Source of the DNA: Kaistella gelatinilytica
GTDB lineage: Bacteria; Bacteroidota; Bacteroidia; Flavobacteriales; Weeksellaceae
NCBI RefSeq assembly: GCF_015679325.1
Contig: NZ_JADPVI010000001.1
Location: 124,001 to 188,000, forward strand
Length of the DNA stretch: 64,000 bases
Reading direction: 5' to 3'
Shown piece after piece: positions 35,770 to 44,791 of this stretch; positions within the stretch are counted from its first letter, which is position 1; every line of letters starts with the position of its first letter. The translations under genes and the position numbers were made by a program. The notes under the pieces were generated by a model that searched no databases, had not been told where the DNA came from, and saw only the letters and a list, made by a program, of their open reading frames with translations.

Positions 35770-37158
35770 ATGAAAAAATATATGTTACTGTTGGTAGGAA
35801 GTTTACTCCTCTTTTCCTGCCGCGATTATTTAGATGTGGTGCCAAAAGGCTACGTAATCCCAACAACAGTTGCCGATTATGGCTTGTTGCTTATCGGTGG
35901 AGATTCCGGTCCCAATGTTACGGGAAACGAACAGGTTCTCCACTACTCGAACGACAATTTTTATCTTTCTTCTACAGAAGTTGGAAATGTGAACAATCCT
36001 TTGAATATCAACTTTGCATTGTATTCCTGGAGCGATTACCGTTACGCTGATCCTACCGTTGCCAATTCTGCATGGAATGATGCCTACCGAAATATTTACA
36101 CCTTCAATAAAATCATCGAAGAAGTTGACGGCGCCACTTTAGGAGCTGGAGATACTGAAGAATTGAGAAGAAAAATAAAAGCACAGGCTTATTATGGTAG
36201 AGCGTATGAATATTTATTTCTGGTGAATACTTTTTCAAAGCAATATTCTGCAAGTTCTGCAAAAACCGATTTAGGAGTTCCATTGGTTTTAAAAGCTGAT
36301 GTTACCCAAAAATTACCTTCCCGTGGAACCGTAGATTTAGTTTATACGCAGATCATTAACGATTTAAATATCGCAATTAAGAATTTACCGGATAATTCGG
36401 ATATTAAATTATTACCAACGGTTGCAGCCGGTTATGCCCTTTTGGCGAGAACAAATATTTACAAAAGTGATTATGAAAATGCAAAGAAGTATGCAGAAAT
36501 GGCTCTTGCAAAAAATTCTACACTCGTAGATTATACGCAGCCAAGTTTTTCAAATGATAATCTTTCTATCAAACTTAATGAGCAGTACGCAACTCACAGC
36601 ATGAACCAACCTGGAAATGGTTATCTGAGTGAGGATGCTGTATCTATATTTCCACAAGATGGTAGTGACATCCGATTAACCGAGCAGTTTATCGAAAATC
36701 CTGTCATCATCAATGGTCAAACGGTCATTAAATATATCATGGGAAGTTATGATTATAACTTTAAAGGAACGACCTCTGTTTCTGTTCCGGAAATGTACAT
36801 TACGCTTGCAGAATCCGAAGCACGTTTAGGAAACACTGATGCCGCTATAAATTTATTGAATTCTTTGCGCGACAAAAGAGTTTTAGATAATGTGCAACTT
36901 TCAGCAGATGACTTTCCGACACCAAATTCCTTAACTAAATTTTGTTTAGAAGAACGCCGTCGTGAAATGATCTATACCAACACGCGACTTTTCGATCTGA
37001 AACGCGAAAATCTGGAATCTGCATATGCGAAAACAACCATTCATAAAGTTCAGGGCACCAATAATATCACGATCACGGCAGAAGCCAATTCCAGAAAACT
37101 GATCATGCCAATTCCGGCGCAAGTTTTAAAGTTTAATCCTGATATGCCTCAAAACTAA
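35770..37158 (+). CDS. SusD/RagB-family surface lipoprotein
   Basis: Substrate-binding lid of the preceding SusC. A 462-residue lipoprotein with lipobox C17 (LLLFSCRDYL). SusD scaffold motifs are KIKAQAYYGRAYEYLFLVNTFSKQY and AAGYALLARTNIYKSDYENAKKYAEMAL, then the C-terminal FCLEERRREMIYTNTRLFDLKREN. Shorter than the starch SusD (520). Starts 20 bases after SusC. The ligand is unknown, and this RagB-like class includes peptide binders. Confidence 0.9.
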   Translation: MKKYMLLLVGSLLLFSCRDYLDVVPKGYVIPTTVADYGLLLIGGDSGPNVTGNEQVLHYSNDNFYLSSTEVGNVNNPLNINFALYSWSDYRYADPTVANSAWNDAYRNIYTFNKIIEEVDGATLGAGDTEELRRKIKAQAYYGRAYEYLFLVNTFSKQYSASSAKTDLGVPLVLKADVTQKLPSRGTVDLVYTQIINDLNIAIKNLPDNSDIKLLPTVAAGYALLARTNIYKSDYENAKKYAEMALAKNSTLVDYTQPSFSNDNLSIKLNEQYATHSMNQPGNGYLSEDAVSIFPQDGSDIRLTEQFIENPVIINGQTVIKYIMGSYDYNFKGTTSVSVPEMYITLAESEARLGNTDAAINLLNSLRDKRVLDNVQLSADDFPTPNSLTKFCLEERRREMIYTNTRLFDLKRENLESAYAKTTIHKVQGTNNITITAEANSRKLIMPIPAQVLKFNPDMPQN

Positions 37159-37265
37159 AATTAAAAAACATTTAAATTAAAAATAGGAGATCACCATTAA
37201 CAAAAATCAAAAGCGAAAAATATTGATTGGTGATTTCGTATGAAATAAAAAACAAGAAGTTACAT

Positions 37266-38420
37266 ATGAAAAAATTAGTAAGAAGTTTTCTTCTCTCATT
37301 AGTCTTAGCTGCAACTGCAGTTTCGTGTTCCAAAGAAAAATCGGAGTATCAGGTGACGGTTAAATTACCTGCCGAATTTAAAGCAGATTCACTTTATCTT
37401 TTAGATTATAAAAATGAAAAAATTGCAGGTGTTACACCAGACAAAGACGGCAATTTCGTTTTCAAAGGAAAGGCTGCAGAAGCTGCACCAGCAGGTGTTA
37501 GTAATGATAAATTGCACCTTTATATTCCTTTTATTCTGGAAAATGATAATATCAACATTGATATTAAAGACCGTGATATGAATACAGATATCACAGGTGG
37601 AAAAATTCAGAGTATTGTTTACGGCTATGAAAAAGACGCGAATTATGCCAAATTAAATATAGAAAGAAGAAAGGTTTCGAAAGAGCAGTTCACCAATCTG
37701 GATATGAATGATGAAGCTAAAGTAGAAGAAGCGCGTAAAATCGTCAACAAAGTAGGTGATCAGGTTTATAAAATTAAAAACAATTATTTGAAAGAAGTAG
37801 TTGCTAATGATAATCCACCAATGGCAAAAGCGATCGCTTCTACGATGATCAGCGACAAAGATTACACCGCCGAAAAAATCTTAGCAAGACTGGATAAGTA
37901 CAAAAAAGAAGTTGGAAAAAGCGATTATATTACCTACTACGAAAAGATGATGAATGAATTCAAAACCATGGGCGACAATGCGAAAACGGTCACAGTTGGC
38001 AGCATGTACAAAAATGTATCCGGGAAAGACAGAAATGGAAACGAAATTAAATTAGCAGATATGGTTGCTAAAAATAAATATACCATTTTGGAATTCTGGG
38101 CAAGTTGGTGTGGACCGTGTAGAGGCGAAATTCCTAATTTAAAAAAGGCGTATATTAAATACCACGGAAAAGGATTAGACATCTTATCGGTTTCTTTAGA
38201 TTCTAAAAACGACGCCTGGATCAAAGCTTTGGATATTGAGAAAACAGTTTGGCCTAATATAATTCTTGAAGGAGAATTTAGAAATCCACAAGTTGCAGGT
38301 TATGGTATTTCCGGTATTCCTGCAAGTTATTTAATAGATCAGAACGGCAAAATTGTAGCTTCAAACTACGAACTTCGTGAATTCGATTTAGACAGAACAC
38401 TTTCTAAATTCATCAAATAA
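37266..38420 (+). CDS. Thioredoxin-fold (TlpA-like) lipoprotein with DUF4369
   Basis: Membrane-anchored periplasmic or surface oxidoreductase of 384 residues. The lipobox is at C21 (TAVSCSKE). An N-terminal DUF4369-like beta domain (about 25-105) and a helical spacer precede the thioredoxin domain with the redox pair C282-C285 (EFWASWCGPCRGEIPN). I chose ATG 37266, which gives a proper signal peptide; the upstream start at 37227 adds 13 polar residues. It lies 107 bases after SusD and before the DsbD gene, the probable source of its electrons. A large hairpin follows it. Confidence 0.9.
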   Translation: MKKLVRSFLLSLVLAATAVSCSKEKSEYQVTVKLPAEFKADSLYLLDYKNEKIAGVTPDKDGNFVFKGKAAEAAPAGVSNDKLHLYIPFILENDNINIDIKDRDMNTDITGGKIQSIVYGYEKDANYAKLNIERRKVSKEQFTNLDMNDEAKVEEARKIVNKVGDQVYKIKNNYLKEVVANDNPPMAKAIASTMISDKDYTAEKILARLDKYKKEVGKSDYITYYEKMMNEFKTMGDNAKTVTVGSMYKNVSGKDRNGNEIKLADMVAKNKYTILEFWASWCGPCRGEIPNLKKAYIKYHGKGLDILSVSLDSKNDAWIKALDIEKTVWPNIILEGEFRNPQVAGYGISGIPASYLIDQNGKIVASNYELREFDLDRTLSKFIK

Positions 38421-38427
38421 AAATACT

Positions 38428-38504
38428 AAAACTGCTGGCTGTTCAAAGAACTGGTTTCTTCATATTAGAATTTTTTCCCCATTTCTAAACCAGCAGTTTT
38501 TTCT
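38428..38504 (+). terminator. Large terminator-like hairpin between the TlpA and DsbD genes
   Basis: An 11-bp outer stem (aaaactgctgg with ccagcagtttt) around about 51 bases that contain smaller pairing (ttagaa with ttctaa), then T-rich tail. It may only partly terminate, allowing lower expression of the following genes. Confidence 0.6.
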
Positions 38505-38525
38505 AAAATTAAGTTCCTCCACATT

Positions 38526-40514
38526 ATGAAAAAGTTTATTTTGCTCTTTCTAGGACTTTTCAGTTTGTTATTTACGGCGCAAGTCAAAGATCCAGTCAAA
38601 GTTGATTTTAAGATCAATGCTTTGGGAGACAATGTCTACGAAGCTGTTTTTCACACGACCATCGATCAGAACTGGCATATTTATTCGAAAGATCTGCCGC
38701 CAAACTCCGGAATTCCCACTGAAATTAAAATTGCGGGAAGAGATGTTGATCTCATTGGTGGCGTAGAAGAGATCGGCGAAAAGCATGATGAATATTCAAA
38801 AGCTTTCAAAGCGCGAATTATTTATTACTCTGAAAAAGCTGACTTTAAACAAAAATTTAAGGTTAAAGATCCTTCGAAATTAGCCAAAGTAGAAGCTGAA
38901 ATTTACTATCAAACTTGTGATGATAAAATCTGTTTAGCACCCAATACATTAAGTTTTGAAAAATCGATCGAAAATGGAAAAGTTTTAGAGGATGCAAAAA
39001 CCGATTTGAAAGATTCCTCTGGCGATGAGGGTGATAATTTGAAAGTGGCAAGCATCGATTTACAAAACCCTTTGACAGATTGCGGTATTGCCGCAGAAAA
39101 ACCTTCCGAAAATTACTGGTCTTATCTTTTACTCGGATTTATTGGTGGATTGATCGCTCTGTTGACACCGTGCGTTTTTCCAATGATACCTTTAACTGTT
39201 TCGTTTTTCACTAAAGGAAATAAAGACAAATCCAAAGGAAAAAGAGACGCGTTCATCTACGGATTTTTTATTCTCCTGATCTTCGTTCTGCTAAGTGTTC
39301 CTTTCCATATTATCGACGGGATTGCGGGAAATATATTTAATGAGATCTCGACTTCAGTTTGGCTGAATGTTGCCTTCTTTATCATTTTCATATTTTTTGC
39401 AGGAAGTTTCTTCGGTTATTACGAGATCACTTTACCAAGTTCAATTGCGAACAGATCTTCCAAGGCAGAAGAAGCAGGCGGAATGATCGGTATCTTTTTT
39501 ATGGCTTTAACTTTAGTGATTGTTTCCTTTTCATGTACAGGTCCGATTTTAGGAAGTTTACTGGGAAGCGCTGTAACAGGTTCTGCAAATGTTCCCATGT
39601 TATTGACTTCCGCTTTAGCCGGATTTGGTTTTGCTTGGGCAATCGTTTTCGGACTTCTCGCATTATTTCCACAAGCTTTACAAAGTTTACCAAAATCTGG
39701 TGGCTGGATGAATACCGTGAAAGTAGTTTTAGGTTTCATCGAATTAGGATTGGCTTTAAAGTTCCTTTCCAAAGCAGATCTGGTAACAAAAACATTCTTG
39801 TTGAAAAGAGAATTATTCATCGCTTTGTGGATCATCATTACGATTGGTTTAGTTCTGTATCTATTCGGAATTATCAAATTTCCGCACGATGATAAAAAAG
39901 CCAAGATCTCCTGGACAAGAAAAGGTTTCGGAGTATTAGGAATTGCTTTTATCGTCTATTTAATTCAGGGATTAATTCCTTCCGAAAGACCGCGACTTCA
40001 ATTATTATCTGGGATTTTACCTCCAGTAAACGTGAGTTATTTCCATAAAGAATCCGACGGAATTTACGGAATGCATCCCGAACATGATTTCTTCACCGCT
40101 TTAGAATTAGCCAAGAAGGAAAACAAACCAATTCTAATCGACTTCACCGGTTATGGTTGTGAAAACTGCCGTAAGATGGAAGAGTTTGTCTGGAACGAAC
40201 CCGATATTTTACCAACCCTTCAAAATGAATTTATTCTTGCTTCATTGTACGTTGATGATAAAGAAGCTTTGCCCGCAGATCAGCAAAAAACAATTGATAT
40301 GGGCGCTGGCAAAATGAAAAAAATAAAAACCATCGGTGACAAGTGGAGCATGTTTCAGCAAGTCAACTTTAATAACAATTCCCAGCCGCATTATGTTTTA
40401 GTAACGCCAGACGGACAAATTATTAACAATCCGGTCTCTGGCTACATGCCAAAACAACATTTCAAAGACTTCCTCGAATGTGGTTTAGATTATTTTAAAA
40501 AGAATAAGAAATAG
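38526..40514 (+). CDS. dsbD: DsbD-family thiol:disulfide interchange protein
   Basis: Inner-membrane protein of 662 residues that carries electrons from cytoplasmic thioredoxin to periplasmic partners. It has a signal peptide, an N-terminal DsbD domain with C131 and C136 (TCDDKIC), an eight-helix membrane core with the redox cysteines C216 (LTPCVFPM) and C337 (SFSCTGPI), and a C-terminal thioredoxin domain with C545-C548 (GYGCENCRK). All six expected cysteines are present. Its place next to the TlpA-like lipoprotein suggests it keeps that protein reduced. Confidence 0.94.
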   Translation: MKKFILLFLGLFSLLFTAQVKDPVKVDFKINALGDNVYEAVFHTTIDQNWHIYSKDLPPNSGIPTEIKIAGRDVDLIGGVEEIGEKHDEYSKAFKARIIYYSEKADFKQKFKVKDPSKLAKVEAEIYYQTCDDKICLAPNTLSFEKSIENGKVLEDAKTDLKDSSGDEGDNLKVASIDLQNPLTDCGIAAEKPSENYWSYLLLGFIGGLIALLTPCVFPMIPLTVSFFTKGNKDKSKGKRDAFIYGFFILLIFVLLSVPFHIIDGIAGNIFNEISTSVWLNVAFFIIFIFFAGSFFGYYEITLPSSIANRSSKAEEAGGMIGIFFMALTLVIVSFSCTGPILGSLLGSAVTGSANVPMLLTSALAGFGFAWAIVFGLLALFPQALQSLPKSGGWMNTVKVVLGFIELGLALKFLSKADLVTKTFLLKRELFIALWIIITIGLVLYLFGIIKFPHDDKKAKISWTRKGFGVLGIAFIVYLIQGLIPSERPRLQLLSGILPPVNVSYFHKESDGIYGMHPEHDFFTALELAKKENKPILIDFTGYGCENCRKMEEFVWNEPDILPTLQNEFILASLYVDDKEALPADQQKTIDMGAGKMKKIKTIGDKWSMFQQVNFNNNSQPHYVLVTPDGQIINNPVSGYMPKQHFKDFLECGLDYFKKNKK

Positions 40515-40552
40515 AAATTTTCCGTGGTTGACTTTAAGAAATTTACTCTAAA

Positions 40553-40640
40553 GCCTTGGCTAAGTGAAACGCCTTTGCGCCCTTAAATAGCCACAACGTT
40601 TACAGCAAAAGTAAAAGACTTTGCGTCTTTGCGTTAAGAA
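40553..40640 (+). repeat. Interspersed 'CTAAGTGAAACGCC' repeat, copy 1
   Basis: Contains gccttggctaagtgaaac at 40553-40570, continuing gcctttgcgccc, and ends aaagactttgcgtctttgcg (40615-40634). A second copy with the same core is at 44620-44698. The element lies in the 191-base space before the M16 gene, where I see no promoter. Confidence 0.6.
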
Positions 40641-40705
40641 TTTCCATTTTAGTTAACACAGAAATTCAATAAAGAAATTAAAAATAAAAATAAATAAAAA
40701 GTTAA

Positions 40706-43636
40706 ATGAAAAGAAGTAAGAGTTTATTTATTCTACTGTGTGCACTGGGAACTTCGGTTCTCAGTAACGCGCAGGAACATGTTTGGAAAACGGAAACCGC
40801 AAACGGTTACACCTACAAATATGTCACAAATGATCCGATGCAGGCACGTTTTTACACTTTAAAAAACGGTTTGACGGTGATTTTAAGTCCAACCCCAAAA
40901 GAGCCAAGAGTTCAGGCTTTCATCGCAGTAAAAGCCGGAAGTAAAACCGATCCTTCTACGAACACCGGTTTAGCGCATTATCTGGAACACATGATGTTCA
41001 AAGGAACCGACAAATTCGGATCGCTGGATTATGCGAAAGAAAAACCGGAGCTCGATAAGATCGATGCGCTGTATGAAGTCTTCAATAAAACAAAAGATGA
41101 GGCGAAAAGAAAAGCCGTTTATCATCAAATTGATTCCATTTCCGGCGTAGCGTCAAAATATTCCATCGCCAATGAATATGATAAAATGATGAGTTCAATG
41201 GGAGCACAAGGAACAAATGCCTTCACCAGTTTTGAAGAAACGGTTTATACGGATGATATTCCGACGAATTCCTTAGACAAATACCTAGCGGTTCAGGCAG
41301 AACGTTTCCGAAATCCTGTTTTACGAATTTTCCATACGGAACTGGAAGCAGTTTACGAAGAGAAGAACAGAAACTTAGACAATGACGGCGCGCAGGCTTT
41401 CGAAACTTTATTGGCGAAACTTTTTGTGAATCACAATTACGGAAAACAAACTACGATCGGAACGGTTGAAGATTTGAAAAATCCCTCTTTAGTGGAGATC
41501 CGAAAATATTATAACAATTATTATGTTCCCAATAATATGGGATTGATTCTTTCCGGAGATTTTAATCCGGATGAAGTCATTAAAAAAATTGATCAGGATT
41601 TTTCTTATTTAAAAAATAAAGAAATTACGCCTTATCAATTTGTACAGGAAACGCCGATCACAAAGCCAATTATCAAAGAAGTAGTTGGTCCAAATGCGGA
41701 AAAAGTAATGATCGGTTACCGTTTGCCAAACAATAAGAACAAAGATATTTTGATCGCAGAATTGGTTGGCGATATTTTAAGCAACGGAAAAGCAGGTTTA
41801 TTGGATCTGAATCTTGTTAAAAAGCAGAAATTGCTGTGGGCTTCAGTAAGTGTTTTACCGCTGATCGATTATGGTGTTTTCACGGTTTCTGGCGCACCAA
41901 CTTCTGGACAAACTTTAGAGGAAGTAAAAACTTTAATATTCCAGCAAATGGAACTTTTAAAGTCAGGAAATTTCGATCAGGAATTATTGACTTCAATCAT
42001 CAATAACAGAAAGAAGGCTGAAATTATGCAGAGTGAGCGCTATGGCGAACGTGCAGATATCTTGATGGAAGCTTTTACCAATGAATTAGATTGGCGCACT
42101 CAGGTTGCTGCAACGGATGATTTATCTAAAATTACGAAGCAACAAGTTGTAGATTTTGCAAATAAATATTTTGCAGATAATTACGTGGCAGTTTACAAGC
42201 GAAAAGGAGAATCTCCGGAAACTGCAAAAATTGTAAAGCCAGTGATCACGCCGGTAGAAACGAATACCGATAAGCAAAGTGCTTTCGTAAAATTGATCGA
42301 CGAAATGCCTTCCAAAGAAGTGAAACCTGTCTTTTTGAATTATGATAAAGATATTCAGCGCGCTAAAATTGGCGGTGCAGAAGTATTGTATGTTCAAAAT
42401 AAAGACAATCAATTATACAGACTTCGTTACCGTTACAAGATCGGAAAGAACAACGATCTGAAACAGGATCTTGCCGCGAAATATTTGCAGTTTTTAGGAA
42501 CCAATAAAAAATCTTCCGAAGATATTTCTAAAGAATTTTACGAGATCGCAAGCAGCTTCAATATTATGACCGCCGAAGATTTTACCATGGTGACCATCGA
42601 AGGTTTGCAGGAAAATTTCGATAAAGCCGTGAAATTATATGAAGATCTTGTGGTAAATGCAGTTCCGAATGAAGAAGCGCTTATTGCATTGAAAGCCAGG
42701 TTAACGAAATCCAGAACAGATATGAAGAATAACAAAGGCGCGATTCTTCAGGGATTAATAAGTTATTCGTCTTATGGAAAAGACAATAAATTTAATTATA
42801 ATTTTTCTGATGAAGCTTTAAATAAAGTGACGGCGAAAGAATTGTTAGAGACCATCAAAAAGTTAAACAGCTACGACCAAACGATCATTTATTATGGACC
42901 GGAAAGTTTGACTCCCTTAACTTCAAAGTTGAAAAAGCTTCATGCAATTCCAAAGAAGTTCGCAACACCACCAACTCCGAAAGTTTTCACGCAGATCATG
43001 ACGGAAAAACCACAGGTTTTGTTTGCTGATTACGATATGGTTCAGGCAGAAACGCAATGGACAAGAAATTCTGGTATTTACGACGCGAAAAACCAACCAT
43101 TAATTACAGTTTTCAATAATTATTTTGGTGGAGGAATGGGAACGATCGTTAACCAAACAATCCGTGAGAGTAAAGCTTTGGCTTACAGTACGTACGCATT
43201 ATATGTGAGTCCAAGAAAAAAAGACGACCATTATTTTGTGACGGCTTATGTTGGTTCGCAGTCTGATAAATTCGCAGATGCAACAAAAGCGATGAATGAA
43301 TTGTTGACCGACTTGCCAAAATTCCCGGAGAATCTTTCCTTAGCGAAAGTTCAGGTTAAAAAGGATATTGAGAACGAAAGAATTATGCAGGATGATATCA
43401 TCTTCGATTACTTGGCAGCGCGTGATCTGGGAACAAATAAAGATATTCGTGAGGACATCTATAATCAGGCAGGAAGTCTGGAATTTAGCCAGCTGAATGA
43501 TTTCTACAAAAAGAATATTTCCGGTAAACCTTATACGTATTCGGTAGTCGCTTCAGAAAAAAATCTGACCGAAGCTGATCTGAAAAAGCTCGGAGATCAT
43601 AAGAAATTAAATCTGAAAGAAATTTTCGGTTATTAA
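40706..43636 (+). CDS. Secreted M16-family metallopeptidase, two-module
   Basis: Zinc peptidase of 976 residues, of the pitrilysin/insulinase class that degrades peptides inside a closed chamber. It has a signal peptide (ends VLSNAQ). The first half carries the inverted motif HYLEH at 91-95 (H91, E94, H95), with the third ligand probably in ELEAVYEEKNR. The second half is a paired, non-catalytic M16 module including FNNYFGGGMGTIVNQTIRESKALAYSTYALY. A chamber for peptides fits the import and redox genes upstream. Co-expression is not proved, as 191 bases and repeats separate it from dsbD. Confidence 0.92.
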   Translation: MKRSKSLFILLCALGTSVLSNAQEHVWKTETANGYTYKYVTNDPMQARFYTLKNGLTVILSPTPKEPRVQAFIAVKAGSKTDPSTNTGLAHYLEHMMFKGTDKFGSLDYAKEKPELDKIDALYEVFNKTKDEAKRKAVYHQIDSISGVASKYSIANEYDKMMSSMGAQGTNAFTSFEETVYTDDIPTNSLDKYLAVQAERFRNPVLRIFHTELEAVYEEKNRNLDNDGAQAFETLLAKLFVNHNYGKQTTIGTVEDLKNPSLVEIRKYYNNYYVPNNMGLILSGDFNPDEVIKKIDQDFSYLKNKEITPYQFVQETPITKPIIKEVVGPNAEKVMIGYRLPNNKNKDILIAELVGDILSNGKAGLLDLNLVKKQKLLWASVSVLPLIDYGVFTVSGAPTSGQTLEEVKTLIFQQMELLKSGNFDQELLTSIINNRKKAEIMQSERYGERADILMEAFTNELDWRTQVAATDDLSKITKQQVVDFANKYFADNYVAVYKRKGESPETAKIVKPVITPVETNTDKQSAFVKLIDEMPSKEVKPVFLNYDKDIQRAKIGGAEVLYVQNKDNQLYRLRYRYKIGKNNDLKQDLAAKYLQFLGTNKKSSEDISKEFYEIASSFNIMTAEDFTMVTIEGLQENFDKAVKLYEDLVVNAVPNEEALIALKARLTKSRTDMKNNKGAILQGLISYSSYGKDNKFNYNFSDEALNKVTAKELLETIKKLNSYDQTIIYYGPESLTPLTSKLKKLHAIPKKFATPPTPKVFTQIMTEKPQVLFADYDMVQAETQWTRNSGIYDAKNQPLITVFNNYFGGGMGTIVNQTIRESKALAYSTYALYVSPRKKDDHYFVTAYVGSQSDKFADATKAMNELLTDLPKFPENLSLAKVQVKKDIENERIMQDDIIFDYLAARDLGTNKDIREDIYNQAGSLEFSQLNDFYKKNISGKPYTYSVVASEKNLTEADLKKLGDHKKLNLKEIFGY

Positions 43637-43701
43637 TAATTAAAGTGTTTTAAAAAAAAATTAGTTCATAGTTTTTTTAGTTTAATAGTTTGTGTTAGAA
43701 G

Positions 43702-43727
43702 AAGTTCGGTATTTTACCGGACTTTTT
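43702..43727 (+). terminator. Terminator after the M16 gene
   Basis: A 10-bp stem (aagttcggta with taccggactt, one G-U), 3-base loop and T-run, 65 bases after the stop. Confidence 0.75.
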
Positions 43728-43806
43728 CGTTTGTTTTAATGGTTTTATTGTATCGTGATGAATTCATTTCTTATCTTAAGTCAATGAATTTCAATCGATA
43801 ACGCAG

Positions 43807-43814
43807 TATTTTTG
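43807..43814 (+). promoter_or_regulatory. -7 element (TATTTTTG) of the pirin gene
   Basis: Perfect TAnnTTTG, 44 bases before the ATG. No TTG at the usual distance. Confidence 0.45.
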
Positions 43815-43858
43815 TATAATAATTAATGGTAACAAAAATTAATTAAAAACAAAACAAT

Positions 43859-44581
43859 ATGAAAACAGTTTATCACAAATCAGATTCCAGAGGTTTTGCA
43901 GATCACGGTTGGTTGAAATCTCACCACACTTTTAGTTTCGCAAATTATCACAATCCTGAAAGGATGCACTTTGGGGTTTTGCGTGTTTTAAATGATGATC
44001 AGGTCGCATCAGGAATGGGTTTCGGAACACATCCGCATCGGGATATGGAAATTATTTCTATTCCACTCGAAGGTGATTTAGAGCACAAAGATTCTATGGG
44101 GACAACTGCGGTCATCAAAAAGGGAGAAATTCAGGTAATGAGTGCCGGAACTGGCGTGAAGCATAGCGAATACAATAAAAACAAAGATGAGGTTGTTAAG
44201 TTTTTGCAGATCTGGATCATTCCCAACAAATTAAATGTTGAGCCGCGTTACGATCAAATCAGTATTAAAGAAGGTGAGAAATTAAATGATTTTCAACAGA
44301 TCCTGTCTCCAGATCCCGATGATGAAGGAGTTTGGATTCACCAAAATGCCTGGTTTAATCTAGCGAAATTTGAAAAAGGAAATTCAGAAGAATATCATTT
44401 ACACGACCCGAAAAATGGTGTTTATTTATTTGTTTTGAAAGGTTCCGCAAAAATTGGCGATCAAAATTTAGAAACTAGAGACGGCTTAGGAATATGGGAA
44501 ACAGAATCTTTCACTTTAGAAGCTACAGAAGATTCCGAAATATTAGTAATGGAAGTTCCCATGGATCTCCCTAAAATGTAA
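43859..44581 (+). CDS. Pirin-family protein (YhhW-like)
   Basis: Bicupin of 240 residues. Bacterial members such as YhhW can act as quercetin 2,3-dioxygenases, and others are stress-linked; the role here is unknown. The N-terminal cupin metal site is FGTHPHRDMEIISIPLEG (about 60-77) with HPHRDxE, followed by the MSAGTGVKHSEYN motif (about 98-110). The C-terminal cupin is present. No signal peptide. Flanked by a terminator upstream and a repeat downstream, so it is monocistronic. Confidence 0.9.
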   Translation: MKTVYHKSDSRGFADHGWLKSHHTFSFANYHNPERMHFGVLRVLNDDQVASGMGFGTHPHRDMEIISIPLEGDLEHKDSMGTTAVIKKGEIQVMSAGTGVKHSEYNKNKDEVVKFLQIWIIPNKLNVEPRYDQISIKEGEKLNDFQQILSPDPDDEGVWIHQNAWFNLAKFEKGNSEEYHLHDPKNGVYLFVLKGSAKIGDQNLETRDGLGIWETESFTLEATEDSEILVMEVPMDLPKM

Positions 44582-44619
44582 TACAAATCTTTTGTAAAAT
44601 TGCTGGCAGAAAAACGGGA

Positions 44620-44698
44620 GCCTTTGCTAAGTGAAACGCCTTTGCGTCCGCAATTGTAAGAAATAATAACAATAATAACTTTGCGTTCCCAGCGTTTA
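44620..44698 (+). repeat. Interspersed 'CTAAGTGAAACGCC' repeat, copy 2
   Basis: Begins gcctttgctaagtgaaac, then gcctttgcgtccgc, and closes ctttgcgttcccagcgttt. The first 28 bases agree with copy 1 (40553-) at all but two positions. The inner parts differ. Confidence 0.6.
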
Positions 44699-44736
44699 AA
44701 TTCTTCAACCGTTTCAAAGTTATCCTTACGATTTTC

Positions 44737-44773
44737 AAAAAAAAAACGGGTTGCAGTTCATGCGACCCGTTTT
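44737..44773 (-). terminator. Terminator of the DUF808 gene
   Basis: A 9-bp stem (aaaacgggt with acccgtttt) and, on the minus strand, about ten T. It lies just past the stop of the gene at 44792-45655. Confidence 0.75.
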
Positions 44774-44791
44774 ATTTATCATTCTAAAATT

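Noticed and set aside
38428-38504. A riboswitch before dsbD
   Set aside because: The structure is one outer stem with T-rich tail and a simple interior, best read as a terminator.
39359-39904. Long open frames on both strands inside dsbD
   Set aside because: They are shadows of the dsbD reading frame; the dsbD frame has all expected family motifs.
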